64,000 nucleotides of DNA from CADEGL01 sp050180485 (GTDB lineage: Bacteria > Pseudomonadota > Alphaproteobacteria > CADEGL01). Positions 42,053 to 51,206 of the stretch are shown piece after piece. The DNA lies in the NCBI GenBank assembly GCA_050180485.1, contig JBFXED010000009.1, positions 1 to 64,000 of the forward strand, in the 5' to 3' direction. Under the pieces are notes generated by a model that saw only the letters and a program-made list of their open reading frames with translations, was not told where the DNA came from and made no database searches. Position 1 is the first letter of the stretch. Each line of letters begins with the position of its first letter. Made by a program: the position numbers and the translations under genes.

Positions 42053-42067
42053 TGCGAATAAGTCGCA
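42053..42067. promoter_or_regulatory. Candidate Fur box
   Basis: TGCGAAT-A-AGTCGCA has 7-1-7 symmetry with one mismatched pair, the arrangement of Fur sites in proteobacteria (TGCGAAT-N-ATTCGCA type). It lies 124 bp upstream of the PepSY gene in a 259-bp intergenic region. An operon with iron-reduction-type genes follows. Binding is inferred. Confidence 0.55.
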
Positions 42068-42191
42068 TTAGTGATCTACTCCTCGGGAATACTTCCCTTT
42101 TTCCCACAGTCGGCGGCGGGTTTTTCGCATGCCGCGGGCCGGGCCGGCGGTCGCCGGCCCGTGACCGGAGACGGCGGTTCCTTGATCCTCG

Positions 42192-42839
42192 ATGGGCGAA
42201 ACGGCACGCACCCGAAATCTCTCCGACCAGAGCCAGCGGGCGTTCTGGCTCAAGCACTTGCACCGCTGGCATTGGATCAGCGCGGGCCTGTGTCTGGTCG
42301 GGATGATCCTGTTCGCAGGCACCGGTATCACCCTCAACCACGCCGCCCAGATCGAGGCGCGTCCCGTCGTTACCCAGAAGGACGCCACGCTGCCGGCCGA
42401 CCTGCTGGCGGCGCTGTCCGACGCCGCGCCGAAAGGGGACAAGGGCGAACTGCCGCCTTCGGTCGAGCACTGGCTGATGAGCGAGCTGGGCATCGTGGTG
42501 GGCGGCCAGATCGCCGAGTGGTCGGACGACGAAGTCTACGTGCCGCTGCCGCGCCCGGGCGGCGACGCGTGGGCCAGTATCGACCGCGAGGACGGCAAGA
42601 TTCTTTACGAACGGACCGACCGCGGCTGGATCTCCTATTTCAACGACCTGCACAAAGGCCGCAATGCGGGCGCCGCCTGGGGTTGGTTCATCGACCTCTT
42701 CGCGGGCGCCTGCCTGGTCTTCTGCCTGACCGGCCTCTGCCTTCTGCAAATCCATTCCGGCAAGCGGCCGGCGACCTGGCCCGTGGTGGGGCTGGGCGTG
42801 GTCGTGCCGCTGTTGCTGGCCATTCTTTTCATTCACTGA
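42192..42839 (+). CDS. PepSY-domain membrane protein
   Basis: The 215-residue protein has a transmembrane helix near residues 24-48 (HRWHWISAGLCLVGMILFAGTG), a PepSY-type periplasmic domain and two C-terminal helices (about 155-178 and 190-213). His residues near the first helix (KHLHRWHW) and the last (LLQIH) could bind heme, as in PiuB/FoxB-type PepSY reductases. It probably carries electrons across the inner membrane for periplasmic ferric-siderophore reduction. It is first in a five-gene unit; the 13-bp gap to the next gene is short. Confidence 0.8.
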   Translation: MGETARTRNLSDQSQRAFWLKHLHRWHWISAGLCLVGMILFAGTGITLNHAAQIEARPVVTQKDATLPADLLAALSDAAPKGDKGELPPSVEHWLMSELGIVVGGQIAEWSDDEVYVPLPRPGGDAWASIDREDGKILYERTDRGWISYFNDLHKGRNAGAAWGWFIDLFAGACLVFCLTGLCLLQIHSGKRPATWPVVGLGVVVPLLLAILFIH

Positions 42840-42852
42840 CGAGGTTTTTCCG

Positions 42853-43365
42853 ATGCGTGTCTTTTTGCCGGCCGCTCTGACCGGTCTGCTGGCCAGCCCG
42901 GCTTTGGCCGCCGACATGAACGTGAAGATCGAGATTCCGAAGCTGAGCGTGGCTGAGTACCACAAGCCCTATGTCGCGGTGTGGGTCGAGCGGCCGGATC
43001 AGAGCGTCGCGGCCAATCTGAGCGTCTGGTACGACGTGAAAAAGAATGAAAACGCCGGCACCAAGTGGCTCAAGGATTTGCGCCAGTGGTGGCGTCATAT
43101 CGGCCGCGAACTGACGGTGCCCATCGACGGTGTCACCGGCGCGACCCAGGCGCCCGGCGAGCATCAACTGAATTACCAAAGCGGCAAGGCGCCGCTCGGC
43201 AATCTTCCGGCGGGCGACTACAGGCTGGTGGTGGAGGCCTCCCGCGAGGGTGGCGGCCGCGAGGTCGTGCGCGTGCCGTTCCAGTGGCCGCCCAAGGCTT
43301 CGCAGAGCCTGAACGCCAAGGGCGCGGACGAGTTGGGCACGGTCGCCCTCAACCTGACGCCGTGA
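42853..43365 (+). CDS. DUF2271 periplasmic protein with flavinylation motif
   Basis: The 170-residue protein has a signal peptide (FLPAALTGLLASPALAA) and the DUF2271 fold. DGVTGAT at 92-98 matches the D-x-x-(S/T)-G-A-T consensus that ApbE uses to attach FMN covalently to the last Thr (here Thr98). The downstream apbE-like gene makes this a good target. It probably shuttles electrons from the PepSY protein to a ferric chelate in the periplasm. Start and Ser/Ala-rich signal are clear. Confidence 0.82.
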   Translation: MRVFLPAALTGLLASPALAADMNVKIEIPKLSVAEYHKPYVAVWVERPDQSVAANLSVWYDVKKNENAGTKWLKDLRQWWRHIGRELTVPIDGVTGATQAPGEHQLNYQSGKAPLGNLPAGDYRLVVEASREGGGREVVRVPFQWPPKASQSLNAKGADELGTVALNLTP

Positions 43366-43379
43366 TCGGGAGGCCTTTC

Positions 43380-44231
43380 ATGAATCGTATATCCAAGTTC
43401 GCCATCGCCGGCCTGATCGCCGTTGCCTTGGTTCCCGCCGCGGCCCACGCGCACCGGCAGTGGATCCTGCCTTCGGCCACCGTGCTCTCCGGCAACGCGC
43501 CGTGGGTTACGTTCGACGCGGCCGTTTCGAGCGAGGTGTTCTATTTCGACGCGGCGTCCGTGCGCCTGGCCAACGTAGCCGCGCCGCAAGGCATGCCGGC
43601 TATGCCCGGCGCCAATCTGCGCATCACGACGCCCGATGGCATGGAGACCGTGGCCGAGAATGTTCTTACGGGCCGGCTGCGCAGCGTGTTCGATCTGCGC
43701 CTGGCGCAAAACGGCACCTACAAGGTCGCCGCGACCAATCAGGGCGTATTCGCGACCTACAAGCTCGACGGTCAGAGCAAGCGTTGGCGCGGCGCGGCGG
43801 AGAACTTGGCGAAGGAGATTCCGGCCAATGCCCAAGAGGTGCAGGTGACCGAAACCGCCTCGCGGATCGAGACCTTCGTGACTCTGGGCAAACCGACCGA
43901 GACGGTATTCAAGACCACGGGTATGGGGTTGGAATTGGTGCCGGTCACCCATCCCAACAATCTGTTCGCCGGCGAAAAGGCGACCTTCAGGGTCTTGCTC
44001 GACGGCAAGCCCGCGCCGGACGTCGAGGTGGAGATCGTTCCGGGCGGCAACCGCTACCGCTTCAAGCTGGGCGATTCAGTGGTGCGGACCGGAGCCGACG
44101 GCACCTTCACCGCATCCTTCGCGGACGCCGGCATGCACTGGGTCGGCATGGACATCGAGGATAGCAACGCGACGATCGCGGGCGCCAAGCGCCGCACCAG
44201 CTACGCGGTCACGCTCGAAGTTCTGCAGTAG
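43380..44231 (+). CDS. DUF4198 periplasmic protein
   Basis: The 283-residue protein has a signal peptide ending AAAHAH. The mature start HRQWILPSATVLSGNAPWVTFDAAVSSEVFY is the DUF4198 hallmark (His near the new N-terminus, possible metal ligand). The C-terminal half has an Ig-like domain (FRVLLDGKPAPDVEVEIVPGGN...ADGTFTASFADAG). Such proteins are often found with Fe/Cu uptake genes. GGGAGG precedes the ATG. Function is probably metal or chelate binding. Confidence 0.8.
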   Translation: MNRISKFAIAGLIAVALVPAAAHAHRQWILPSATVLSGNAPWVTFDAAVSSEVFYFDAASVRLANVAAPQGMPAMPGANLRITTPDGMETVAENVLTGRLRSVFDLRLAQNGTYKVAATNQGVFATYKLDGQSKRWRGAAENLAKEIPANAQEVQVTETASRIETFVTLGKPTETVFKTTGMGLELVPVTHPNNLFAGEKATFRVLLDGKPAPDVEVEIVPGGNRYRFKLGDSVVRTGADGTFTASFADAGMHWVGMDIEDSNATIAGAKRRTSYAVTLEVLQ

Positions 44232-44255
44232 CCGCGCGAGCGGAGTAGCGGCGCG

Positions 44256-45257
44256 ATGCGGCGCGTCCTGGTTCCACATGGCGTGCCGTCCGCGCCGCCC
44301 GCGCATGCGGGGGGCGGCGTGTCGAGCTTCCGCGGCGCAACGATGGGCACGACTTGGTCGGTCAACTTGGTCGCGCCGCGGTCGATGAAGCTGCTCGACG
44401 CGCTGACCGGCGTGCAGAAGGAACTCGACCGCGTGGTCGCTCAGATGAGCACCTGGGAGGCGGATTCCGATCTCAGCCGCTTCAACCGCGCGCCGGCCGG
44501 AACATGGCATGTCCTGCCGGAGGAGTTTTTCGCCGTCCTGACCTATGCGCTGTCGGTCGCCGAGGCCAGCGGTGGGGCGTATGACCCGACCATTGGTCCG
44601 CTCGTCAATCTGTGGGGCTTCGGCCCGGACCCTAAGCGCACGACCGAACCGGCCGCGGCCGATCTCGACGCGGCGCGCGCCCGTTGCGGTTGGCGTCAGA
44701 TGTTGTTGGAGCCCGAGGAACGCCGCGCCTTCCAACCCGGTGGGCTTTATGTCGACCTTTCGGCCGTGGCCAAAGGCTTCGGCGTCGATCAGGGCGCGCG
44801 CTATCTGCAGAGGATCGGCGTCGCCAACTTCCTGATCGAAGTTGGCGGTGAGTTGCGCGGCGAGGGCACGAAGCCCGATGGAACCCCGTGGTGGGTCGCG
44901 TTGGAGCGCCCACCTTCGAGTGCGTTCGCGCCGACCGAAACGGTCGCGGCGCTCCATGGACTGTCGATCGCCACCTCGGGCGATTACAGGAAATTCGCCG
45001 AGATCGACGGCTGCCCTTTGTCCCATACGATCGACCCGCGCACCGGGCGCCCCGTCGTGGGGAAGCCCACCAGTGTCACGGTGTTGCACGCCGAATGCAT
45101 GCGCGCGGACGCGCTGGCCACGGCCATCACCGTGCTTGGTGCAGACGAAGGGATGCGGTTCGCGGAGCGGCACGATCTCGCGGCCTTGAGCCTGACGCGC
45201 GCGGGGCAAAGGTTCGAGGAACGCATGACGCCGGCCTTCGCCGCGATGCTGTCATGA
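44256..45257 (+). CDS. apbE: FAD:protein FMN transferase (ApbE-like), no signal peptide
   Basis: The 333-residue protein has the ApbE core: MSTWEADSDLSRFNRAPAG, FLIEVGGELRGEGTKPDGTPW, SGDYRKF and SHTIDPRTGRP. It transfers FMN from FAD to Thr in the flavinylation motif. ApbE is normally exported as a lipoprotein; here the 29 residues before the domain (MRRVLVPHGVPSAPPAHAGG...) form neither a signal peptide nor a lipobox. The only in-frame upstream codon series contains no start before the TAG that ends the previous gene. It may work in the cytoplasm on targets before export. It overlaps the next gene at ATGA. Confidence 0.85.
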   Translation: MRRVLVPHGVPSAPPAHAGGGVSSFRGATMGTTWSVNLVAPRSMKLLDALTGVQKELDRVVAQMSTWEADSDLSRFNRAPAGTWHVLPEEFFAVLTYALSVAEASGGAYDPTIGPLVNLWGFGPDPKRTTEPAAADLDAARARCGWRQMLLEPEERRAFQPGGLYVDLSAVAKGFGVDQGARYLQRIGVANFLIEVGGELRGEGTKPDGTPWWVALERPPSSAFAPTETVAALHGLSIATSGDYRKFAEIDGCPLSHTIDPRTGRPVVGKPTSVTVLHAECMRADALATAITVLGADEGMRFAERHDLAALSLTRAGQRFEERMTPAFAAMLS

Positions 45258-46906
45258 ACGCGCGAAGTTCGGTCTGGAGTGCGCAGCCCGTCGTCGCGGC
45301 CTTGGTTGCGGGACCGTTGCTTCTCTGGCTGATCGTCCGCGCGGCGGGGCCTGACGCGGTCGCGTTGCGGCCGGGCAGCGCGCCTCTGATCTCAGCCCTC
45401 ATCGTGATCCTGACCTATCTGGCGTTCTGCGGTCTGACCTATCGTGCCTATCGGCAGCGGCGAGATGGGGCGGCGCGGGAAAGCGCCGGGCTTTTGCGAA
45501 CCGAAGGCGCGAGCGGGCCGCCTATCCTGATCGCTTACGCGACGCAGACAGGTTTCGCCGAGGATCTGGCCTGGCGCACGGCGCGGTCGCTGCAGGCGGC
45601 GCATGTGCCGGCGAAAGTCGTGCCGCTGGCCCAACTCGACGTGGCCACGCTGGCCGCCGCGCGGCGCGCGCTGTTCATCGTCAGCACCACGGGCGAGGGC
45701 GATATGCCCGACGGTGCCGCGGGTTTCGTCCGCCGCGTGATGCCGAAGCCGGTCCATCTGTCCGATCTGCACTACGGTGTGCTCGCCCTCGGCGACCGTA
45801 CTTATACGAGCTATTGCGCGTTCGGCCATGCGCTCGACGGCTGGCTGCGCGGGCAGCGGGCCACACCGCTGTTCGACCTGGTGGAGGTCGACGATGGCGA
45901 CGAGGGCGCGCTGCTCCATTGGCAATCGAACCTGCGCATGATTGGAGGCGGCACCGAGGTGCCTGATTGGGCGCCGCCGAGTTATGGGCGCTGGCGTCTC
46001 GTGGAGCGCCGCCTGCTCAACCCCGGCAGTCCTGGGGGGCCGGCATTTCACCTGGCGTTCGAACCCGTGGAGAGCATGCCGACATGGCACGCGGGCGATA
46101 TCGCGGAGATCGGCCCGCGCAACGATCCCGCCGAGGTCGCGCGTCTTCTCGCCATGTCGGAAATCGACGGCCAGGAGAAAGTAAAGGGTCGCGAGGAGAC
46201 TTGGCGCGAGTTTCTCGCGCGCAGCGTCCTACCGCACGACGATGTCGCGATACGGGCCTTCATGTCGCTGTCGGCGGAAGAGCGAAGCAATTCGCTCCGC
46301 GCCTTGCCGCACCGGGAATACTCCGTGGCATCGTTGCCCGTGGACGGCCGCTTGGAACTCCTGGTGCGCGAGATGCGCCATCCGGATGGGCGCTTGGGGC
46401 TCGGCTCCGGCTGGCTGACCGCCCATGTGCCCGTCGGCGGCGCGGTCGCGTTGCGCGTACGCGAGAACCGCGGCTTCCATGCCCCCGAGGACGGAAGGCC
46501 GATGATCCTGATCGGCAACGGCACCGGCCTCGCGGGTCTACGTACCCATGTGAAGGCGCGCGTGTCGGCCGGGCACACGCGCAATTGGCTGGTCTTCGGC
46601 GAGCGCACCCAGGCGCATGACTATTTCCACCGGGCCGAGATCGAGGCTTGGCATGCGTCGGGCGTGCTGGAACGGCTCGATCTGGCCTTCTCCCGCGACC
46701 AGGTCGCGCGCGTCTATGTGCAGGACAAGTTGCGCGCGGCGGCGGACGAACTGCGCGCCTGGGTGGATGAGGGGGCCGCGATCTATGTCTGCGGCAGCCT
46801 GGAGGGCATGGCGCCCGGCGTGGCCGCGGCCCTGGCCGAGGTGCTTGGTGCCGACATGCTGGAGCGCTTGGCCGACGAAGGCCGCTACCGCCGCGACGTT
46901 TACTGA
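45254..46906 (+). CDS. Membrane-anchored flavodoxin/ferredoxin-NADP-reductase fusion (sulfite-reductase-flavoprotein type)
   Basis: The 550-residue protein has two N-terminal membrane helices (about 11-28 and 44-63) and a flavodoxin domain (ILIAYATQTGFAEDLAWRTARSL, TTGEGDMPDGAAGF). After these comes an FNR-like FAD/NADP module with the REYSVAS FAD motif, LGLGSGWLT, the nucleotide-binding IGNGTGLAGL and the CGSLEGMAPGV end. It would take electrons from NADPH through FAD and FMN to the PepSY partner at the inner membrane. It is the last gene of the operon and overlaps apbE by four bases. Confidence 0.85.
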   Translation: MNARSSVWSAQPVVAALVAGPLLLWLIVRAAGPDAVALRPGSAPLISALIVILTYLAFCGLTYRAYRQRRDGAARESAGLLRTEGASGPPILIAYATQTGFAEDLAWRTARSLQAAHVPAKVVPLAQLDVATLAAARRALFIVSTTGEGDMPDGAAGFVRRVMPKPVHLSDLHYGVLALGDRTYTSYCAFGHALDGWLRGQRATPLFDLVEVDDGDEGALLHWQSNLRMIGGGTEVPDWAPPSYGRWRLVERRLLNPGSPGGPAFHLAFEPVESMPTWHAGDIAEIGPRNDPAEVARLLAMSEIDGQEKVKGREETWREFLARSVLPHDDVAIRAFMSLSAEERSNSLRALPHREYSVASLPVDGRLELLVREMRHPDGRLGLGSGWLTAHVPVGGAVALRVRENRGFHAPEDGRPMILIGNGTGLAGLRTHVKARVSAGHTRNWLVFGERTQAHDYFHRAEIEAWHASGVLERLDLAFSRDQVARVYVQDKLRAAADELRAWVDEGAAIYVCGSLEGMAPGVAAALAEVLGADMLERLADEGRYRRDVY

Positions 46907-47050
46907 ATTTCCGCCATTTCCGAGGCCGGTCGTGCGGGAAATCGCTGCGCGCCTTGACTCCGCGCGCGCGCCGTCGCTCAATAAACTGGATGCCAAACAT
47001 AGTAATTGGTATCCGGGCGTTCGGATCATCGCGATTTTAGGGAGGGGCAA

Positions 47051-48133
47051 ATGGCGAATAAGAAGAAGACAATGGTCGAACGGCGCACGGGCGTGTCGCG
47101 CCGCAAATTCATCATCGGCGCAGGCGCGGCCGGCATGGCGGCGAGCTGGCCGCTGATCCTGACGCCTGGAAAGGCGAAGGCCGCGGAGCGGGTCGTGCTG
47201 ATCAGCTGGGGCGGCGCCTATCGCGAATCGATCGAAGCGAATTACGTCAAACCGTTCACGGCGGAAACCGGAATCCCTGTCGTCATTTCCGATACGCCGG
47301 ACTTGGCCAAGGTGAAGGCCCAGATCACGACGAAGAACGTCGAATGGGACGTTTTCGACGGCGTCGGCTCCATGGCCATGAGTGGCCAGAAGGAGGGGTT
47401 CTGGGAGCCGCTCGACAAATCGGTCATCGACCTGTCGCACCTGCGCACGGGCGTCTATCCCGACACCGCCGCGTTCTACATGGCCGCTGGCGGCATCGCC
47501 TGGGATCCGAAGCGCTATCCCGACGGCAAGCATCCGGTGGACTTCAAGCAGTATTGGGATTTCACGAAATTCCCCGGCCGCCGCAGTTTCCGCACGCGCG
47601 TGTCCGAGACGTTGGAAGCCGCGCTGATCGCCGACGGTGTCGCACCCCGCAATCTCTATCCGTTGGACGTGGACCGTGCTTTCAAATCGCTCGATAAGAT
47701 CAAGCCGCATGTCGCCAAGTGGATCGAGCAAACGCCGCAGACGATCACTTTGCTGCAGCAGAACGAGGTGGATTTCACCTACACCTATGCTAGCCGCGTG
47801 AAACCGGCGGCGGCCGGTGGGCAGTCGATCCAGTTCTCCTTCGATCAGACGATCAACCTTCCGGAATACGTTCAGGTGTTGAAGGGCGCGCCTAACAAGG
47901 CAGCCGCGATGAAGTTCGTTGCCTTCATGCTGCGCCCCGATCGCCTGGCTGCATTCTGCGATCAACTTGGCTTGGCGCCCAACAGCGACAAGGCCACGGC
48001 GCTGCTGTCGGCCGAGGCCAAGAAGTGGGTTCCCAATATGGCGAACCCGAACAACGCGGTCATGGACGATGCGTGGTGGGCGAGCAATTACGCCCCCTTG
48101 GAGAAGCGCTTCAAGGAATGGCTGTTGGCCTAA
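47051..48133 (+). CDS. Tat-exported ABC transporter substrate-binding protein, spermidine/putrescine type
   Basis: The 360-residue protein has a twin-arginine signal (SRRKFIIGAGAAGMAASWPL, 16-35) and the PotD/PotF-like fold: VLISWGGAYRESIEANYVKPF, GIPVVISDTPDLAKVKAQI and the WVPNMANPNNAVMDDAWW end. The ligand is probably a polyamine, betaine or related amine. GGAGGGG precedes the ATG. Two permease genes for this type follow at 53251 and 54087, separated by an IclR gene and two flavin oxidoreductases. Confidence 0.85.
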   Translation: MANKKKTMVERRTGVSRRKFIIGAGAAGMAASWPLILTPGKAKAAERVVLISWGGAYRESIEANYVKPFTAETGIPVVISDTPDLAKVKAQITTKNVEWDVFDGVGSMAMSGQKEGFWEPLDKSVIDLSHLRTGVYPDTAAFYMAAGGIAWDPKRYPDGKHPVDFKQYWDFTKFPGRRSFRTRVSETLEAALIADGVAPRNLYPLDVDRAFKSLDKIKPHVAKWIEQTPQTITLLQQNEVDFTYTYASRVKPAAAGGQSIQFSFDQTINLPEYVQVLKGAPNKAAAMKFVAFMLRPDRLAAFCDQLGLAPNSDKATALLSAEAKKWVPNMANPNNAVMDDAWWASNYAPLEKRFKEWLLA

Positions 48134-48203
48134 CGCTGGAAGTCGCGGGCGGCGTTACGGGACGCCGCCCGCTTTTCCGAACGACGCGATGGGCGTGGAA
48201 CTA

Positions 48204-49073
48204 TCAGCGCGTGCCGAGGCTGCGCGACAGGTCGTAAGCAGTCTGGCGCACCACGGGCACCAACTCTTTTTCGGCCTTCTTGCGCGGCCAGCGCGTGATG
48301 GGCACGAAAGTGTTCACCGCGCCCACGACGCGGTGCGTTACGTCGAACAAGGGCGCCGCGATGGAGATCGCACCAGGGATGATCTCTTGCTCGGCGATGG
48401 CGTAGCCGTTTACGCGCGCCTCGGCCAAAAGAGCGATCAAGACCTTCCGATCGGTGATCGTATGCTCCGTCAGCGGCTTGCGATCGGTGCGGTCGATGAT
48501 GTCGAGGGCCTGCTCTTCCGGCTGGAAGGCCATGATGGCCCGGCCCGGCGCGGTACAGAAGGCCGGGAAACGCATGCCGAGCGAGGAATTGACGCTGATG
48601 GGGTGGCGGCTCTGAACGCGCGCGACCACGACGTTCTCGGTGTCGTCGTTCTCGGTCAGCGAGAAGGCTTCCCCGCATTTATCGCTGGCTTCGCTCATAT
48701 GGCGCAGCGCGATGGCGACGAGAGGGTCGCTGCCCAGATAGGAGAGGGCGAAGTCCAGCACGCGCGGCGTCAGGCTGTAGAGCCGCGTCGCGGGATCGCG
48801 GCGGAGATAGCGGAGCTGCTCCAGCGTATAGACGAAACGCTGGGTCGCGCTGCGGCCGAAACCGGTCCTCTTGGCGATGGCCGCGATGGACAGGGCCCGG
48901 TCGGCTTCATTGAAGGCATAGAGGATGCGCAGCGCCTTTTCGACCGAGTAGATGAACAGCCGCTCGTCGCTGTTCGCGGCCACGCGCGGGCCGTCGAAGA
49001 CGGGTGTGGAGAAGGCGGCCAGGCTGGGCAGGCTGGCCGGGGGTTCGGGTTTGGCGCGCTTTCGGCTGGTCAC
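48204..49073 (-). CDS. IclR-family transcriptional regulator
   Basis: The 289-residue IclR protein has a winged helix over about 43-105 (SVEKALRILYAFNEADRALSIAAIAKRTGFGRSATQRFVYTLEQLRYL) and an effector-binding domain with FCTAPGRAIMAF and IIPGAISIAAPLFDVTHRVVGAVNTFVP. A Pro/Lys-rich N-terminal tail of about 30 residues is present. It is divergent from the flavin oxidoreductases, with a 77-bp gap, and faces the binding-protein gene at the other end. It probably regulates the whole catabolic cluster. Confidence 0.86.
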   Translation of the reverse strand: MTSRKRAKPEPPASLPSLAAFSTPVFDGPRVAANSDERLFIYSVEKALRILYAFNEADRALSIAAIAKRTGFGRSATQRFVYTLEQLRYLRRDPATRLYSLTPRVLDFALSYLGSDPLVAIALRHMSEASDKCGEAFSLTENDDTENVVVARVQSRHPISVNSSLGMRFPAFCTAPGRAIMAFQPEEQALDIIDRTDRKPLTEHTITDRKVLIALLAEARVNGYAIAEQEIIPGAISIAAPLFDVTHRVVGAVNTFVPITRWPRKKAEKELVPVVRQTAYDLSRSLGTR

Positions 49074-49150
49074 GGGTGGGAACTTAGCACCGCTGCGCGC
49101 CGAGGGTAAACGCGGCGGGCGATACGTCGTGAAGAAAGGGACGGGATGAC

Positions 49151-51196
49151 ATGGCGAAATACGATGCGCTTCTGAAGCCGTTGACCATCAAGAAAACGAC
49201 GATCCGCAACCGGATCGTCTCGACGGCCCATGCGCCGGCCTATGACGAGGACCGCAAGCCGAAGGAGCGTTATCAGCTTTATCATGCCGAGAAAGCCAAG
49301 GGCGGCATTGGCCTGGTCATGTTCGGCGGCTCGACCGGCGTGGCTATCGATTCAGAAGCCGGCTGGGGCCAGTTGTCCGCCGCCGACGATTCGATCATTC
49401 CGTACTTCAAGGAATTCTCCGACCGCGTCCACGGTCATGGTGCCAAGATCATCGTCCAGCTGACCCATATGGGCCGGAAGATCCGATGGGATTTGGCGAA
49501 TTGGCTGCCGACGCTTGCGCCGTCCAAGGCCGCCGAACGGTTGAACTATCCCTATCCGAAGGAGATGGAGGATTGGGATATCCGCCGTGTGATCGCGTCC
49601 TATGGCGACGCCGCACGCCGCTGCAAGGAGGGCGGGTTGGACGGGCTGGAGCTGTCGGCGCACGCGCATCAGATCTTCGATGAATTCTGGTCGCCCCATA
49701 CCAATCAGCGCACCGACGAATACGGTGGCAGCTTCGAGAATCGCTTGCGCTTCCCGCTGGAATGCGCCGCCGCGGCGCGTAAGGCCGTGGGTGACGACTT
49801 CCTGATCGGCATGCGCATGTCGGCCGACGAGCTGATCGAGAACGGCCTGAACCAGCAGGAGTGTCTGGACGTCGCCGTGGCCTTCGCGAAAAGCGGCCTG
49901 ATCGACTTCCTGAATTTGACCGCTTCGCAGACCAACACCAACATGTCGCATGCGGCGATCACGCCGACCATGGCCTATCCTGTCGGCGTCTATCTCCACT
50001 ACGCCAGCGCGGTGAAGGCGGCGGTGGACATTCCGGTTTTCCACGCCTCGCGCATTCCCGACCTGGCCACGGCCGCGCGCGCGGTGGAGGAGGGGCATGT
50101 CGATATGGTCGGCATGACGCGCGCCCATATCGCCGATCCGCATATCGTCAACAAGATGATGGCGGGACGCGAGGACGATATCCGCCAATGCGTGGGCGCA
50201 GGCTATTGCCTGGACCGGCTCTATACCGGCGGCGGCGCCTTGTGCATCCAGAACCCGTCGACCAGCCGCGAAAAGACCATGCCCCATGTCGTGCCCAAGG
50301 CCGACAAGAAGCGCACGGTCGTGATCGCGGGCGCGGGTCCCGGCGGCATGGAGGCCGCGCGCGTGTCGGCCGAGCGCGGCCATCGCGTTGTGCTGTTCGA
50401 GGCGTCGGACAAGACGGGCGGGCAGATCAACCTGGCGTCGCGCGTCGGCTGGCGCGAACCCATGTCGGGCATCGCGCGCTGGCTCGACGGGCAGGTCCGC
50501 AAGCTGGACATCGATCTGCGCCTGAACACGCCGGCCACGGTCGAATCGATCCTGGCGGAGAAGCCCGACGAGGTGATCATCGCGACGGGCGGGGTCCCCA
50601 ACCGTGGCCGTTTCGCGTCGTCGGATTTGGTTCGCACGGGTTGGGACGTTCTAGAAGGACGTTTGGTGCCCGCCGAAGGGCAAAGCGTCCTGGTCTATGA
50701 CGATTCGGGCGATCACCAAGGCCTGTCCTATGCGGAATACCTGGCTGGCCGGGGTGTGCTGGTGGAGGTGGCGACGCCCGACAAGCACGTCGGTTACCAC
50801 CTGGGGCCGACCAACCGTCCGATCCATGTCCGCAACCTGCACAAGGCAGGGGCGATCATGACGCCGGATGTGCGCATGGGCGGTATTAACCGCGAGGGCA
50901 ACCGCGTCGTCGTGGTGCTGAAGAACGACTATACGGGCGCGGAGGAGGAGCGGGTGGTCGACCATGTCGTGGTCGAGCACGGTACCCTGCCGCGCGACGA
51001 CCTCTACTTCGCCCTGCGACCCAAATCGTCCAATCTGGGCGAGGTGGACCCGGCGGCGCTGGTGGCCAACCGGCCCCAAGCGGTGAGGACCAATCCGGAC
51101 GGCGCGTTTCGCCTGTTCCGGGTCGGCGATGCGGTCGTCACGCGCAACATCCACGCGGCGATCTTCGATTCGCTGCGTCTCTGCAAAGATTTCTGA
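49151..51196 (+). CDS. NADH:flavin oxidoreductase/trimethylamine-dehydrogenase-like flavoprotein (copy 1)
   Basis: The 681-residue protein has an Old-Yellow-Enzyme-type FMN barrel (1-340), an Fe-S segment and a C-terminal FAD/NAD-binding part (VVIAGAGPGGMEAARVSAERGH near 394-416). It resembles trimethylamine dehydrogenase and dienoyl-CoA reductase. The Fe-S ligands of that family are four Cys; here Cys347, Cys353 and Cys365 are present but the second ligand position is Ala350 (CVGAGYC). Substrates in related clusters are methylated amines or betaines, which fits the polyamine-type ABC transporter around it. It is separated by ten bases from copy 2. Confidence 0.85.
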   Translation: MAKYDALLKPLTIKKTTIRNRIVSTAHAPAYDEDRKPKERYQLYHAEKAKGGIGLVMFGGSTGVAIDSEAGWGQLSAADDSIIPYFKEFSDRVHGHGAKIIVQLTHMGRKIRWDLANWLPTLAPSKAAERLNYPYPKEMEDWDIRRVIASYGDAARRCKEGGLDGLELSAHAHQIFDEFWSPHTNQRTDEYGGSFENRLRFPLECAAAARKAVGDDFLIGMRMSADELIENGLNQQECLDVAVAFAKSGLIDFLNLTASQTNTNMSHAAITPTMAYPVGVYLHYASAVKAAVDIPVFHASRIPDLATAARAVEEGHVDMVGMTRAHIADPHIVNKMMAGREDDIRQCVGAGYCLDRLYTGGGALCIQNPSTSREKTMPHVVPKADKKRTVVIAGAGPGGMEAARVSAERGHRVVLFEASDKTGGQINLASRVGWREPMSGIARWLDGQVRKLDIDLRLNTPATVESILAEKPDEVIIATGGVPNRGRFASSDLVRTGWDVLEGRLVPAEGQSVLVYDDSGDHQGLSYAEYLAGRGVLVEVATPDKHVGYHLGPTNRPIHVRNLHKAGAIMTPDVRMGGINREGNRVVVVLKNDYTGAEEERVVDHVVVEHGTLPRDDLYFALRPKSSNLGEVDPAALVANRPQAVRTNPDGAFRLFRVGDAVVTRNIHAAIFDSLRLCKDF

Positions 51197-51206
51197 GGGA
51201 CCGACC

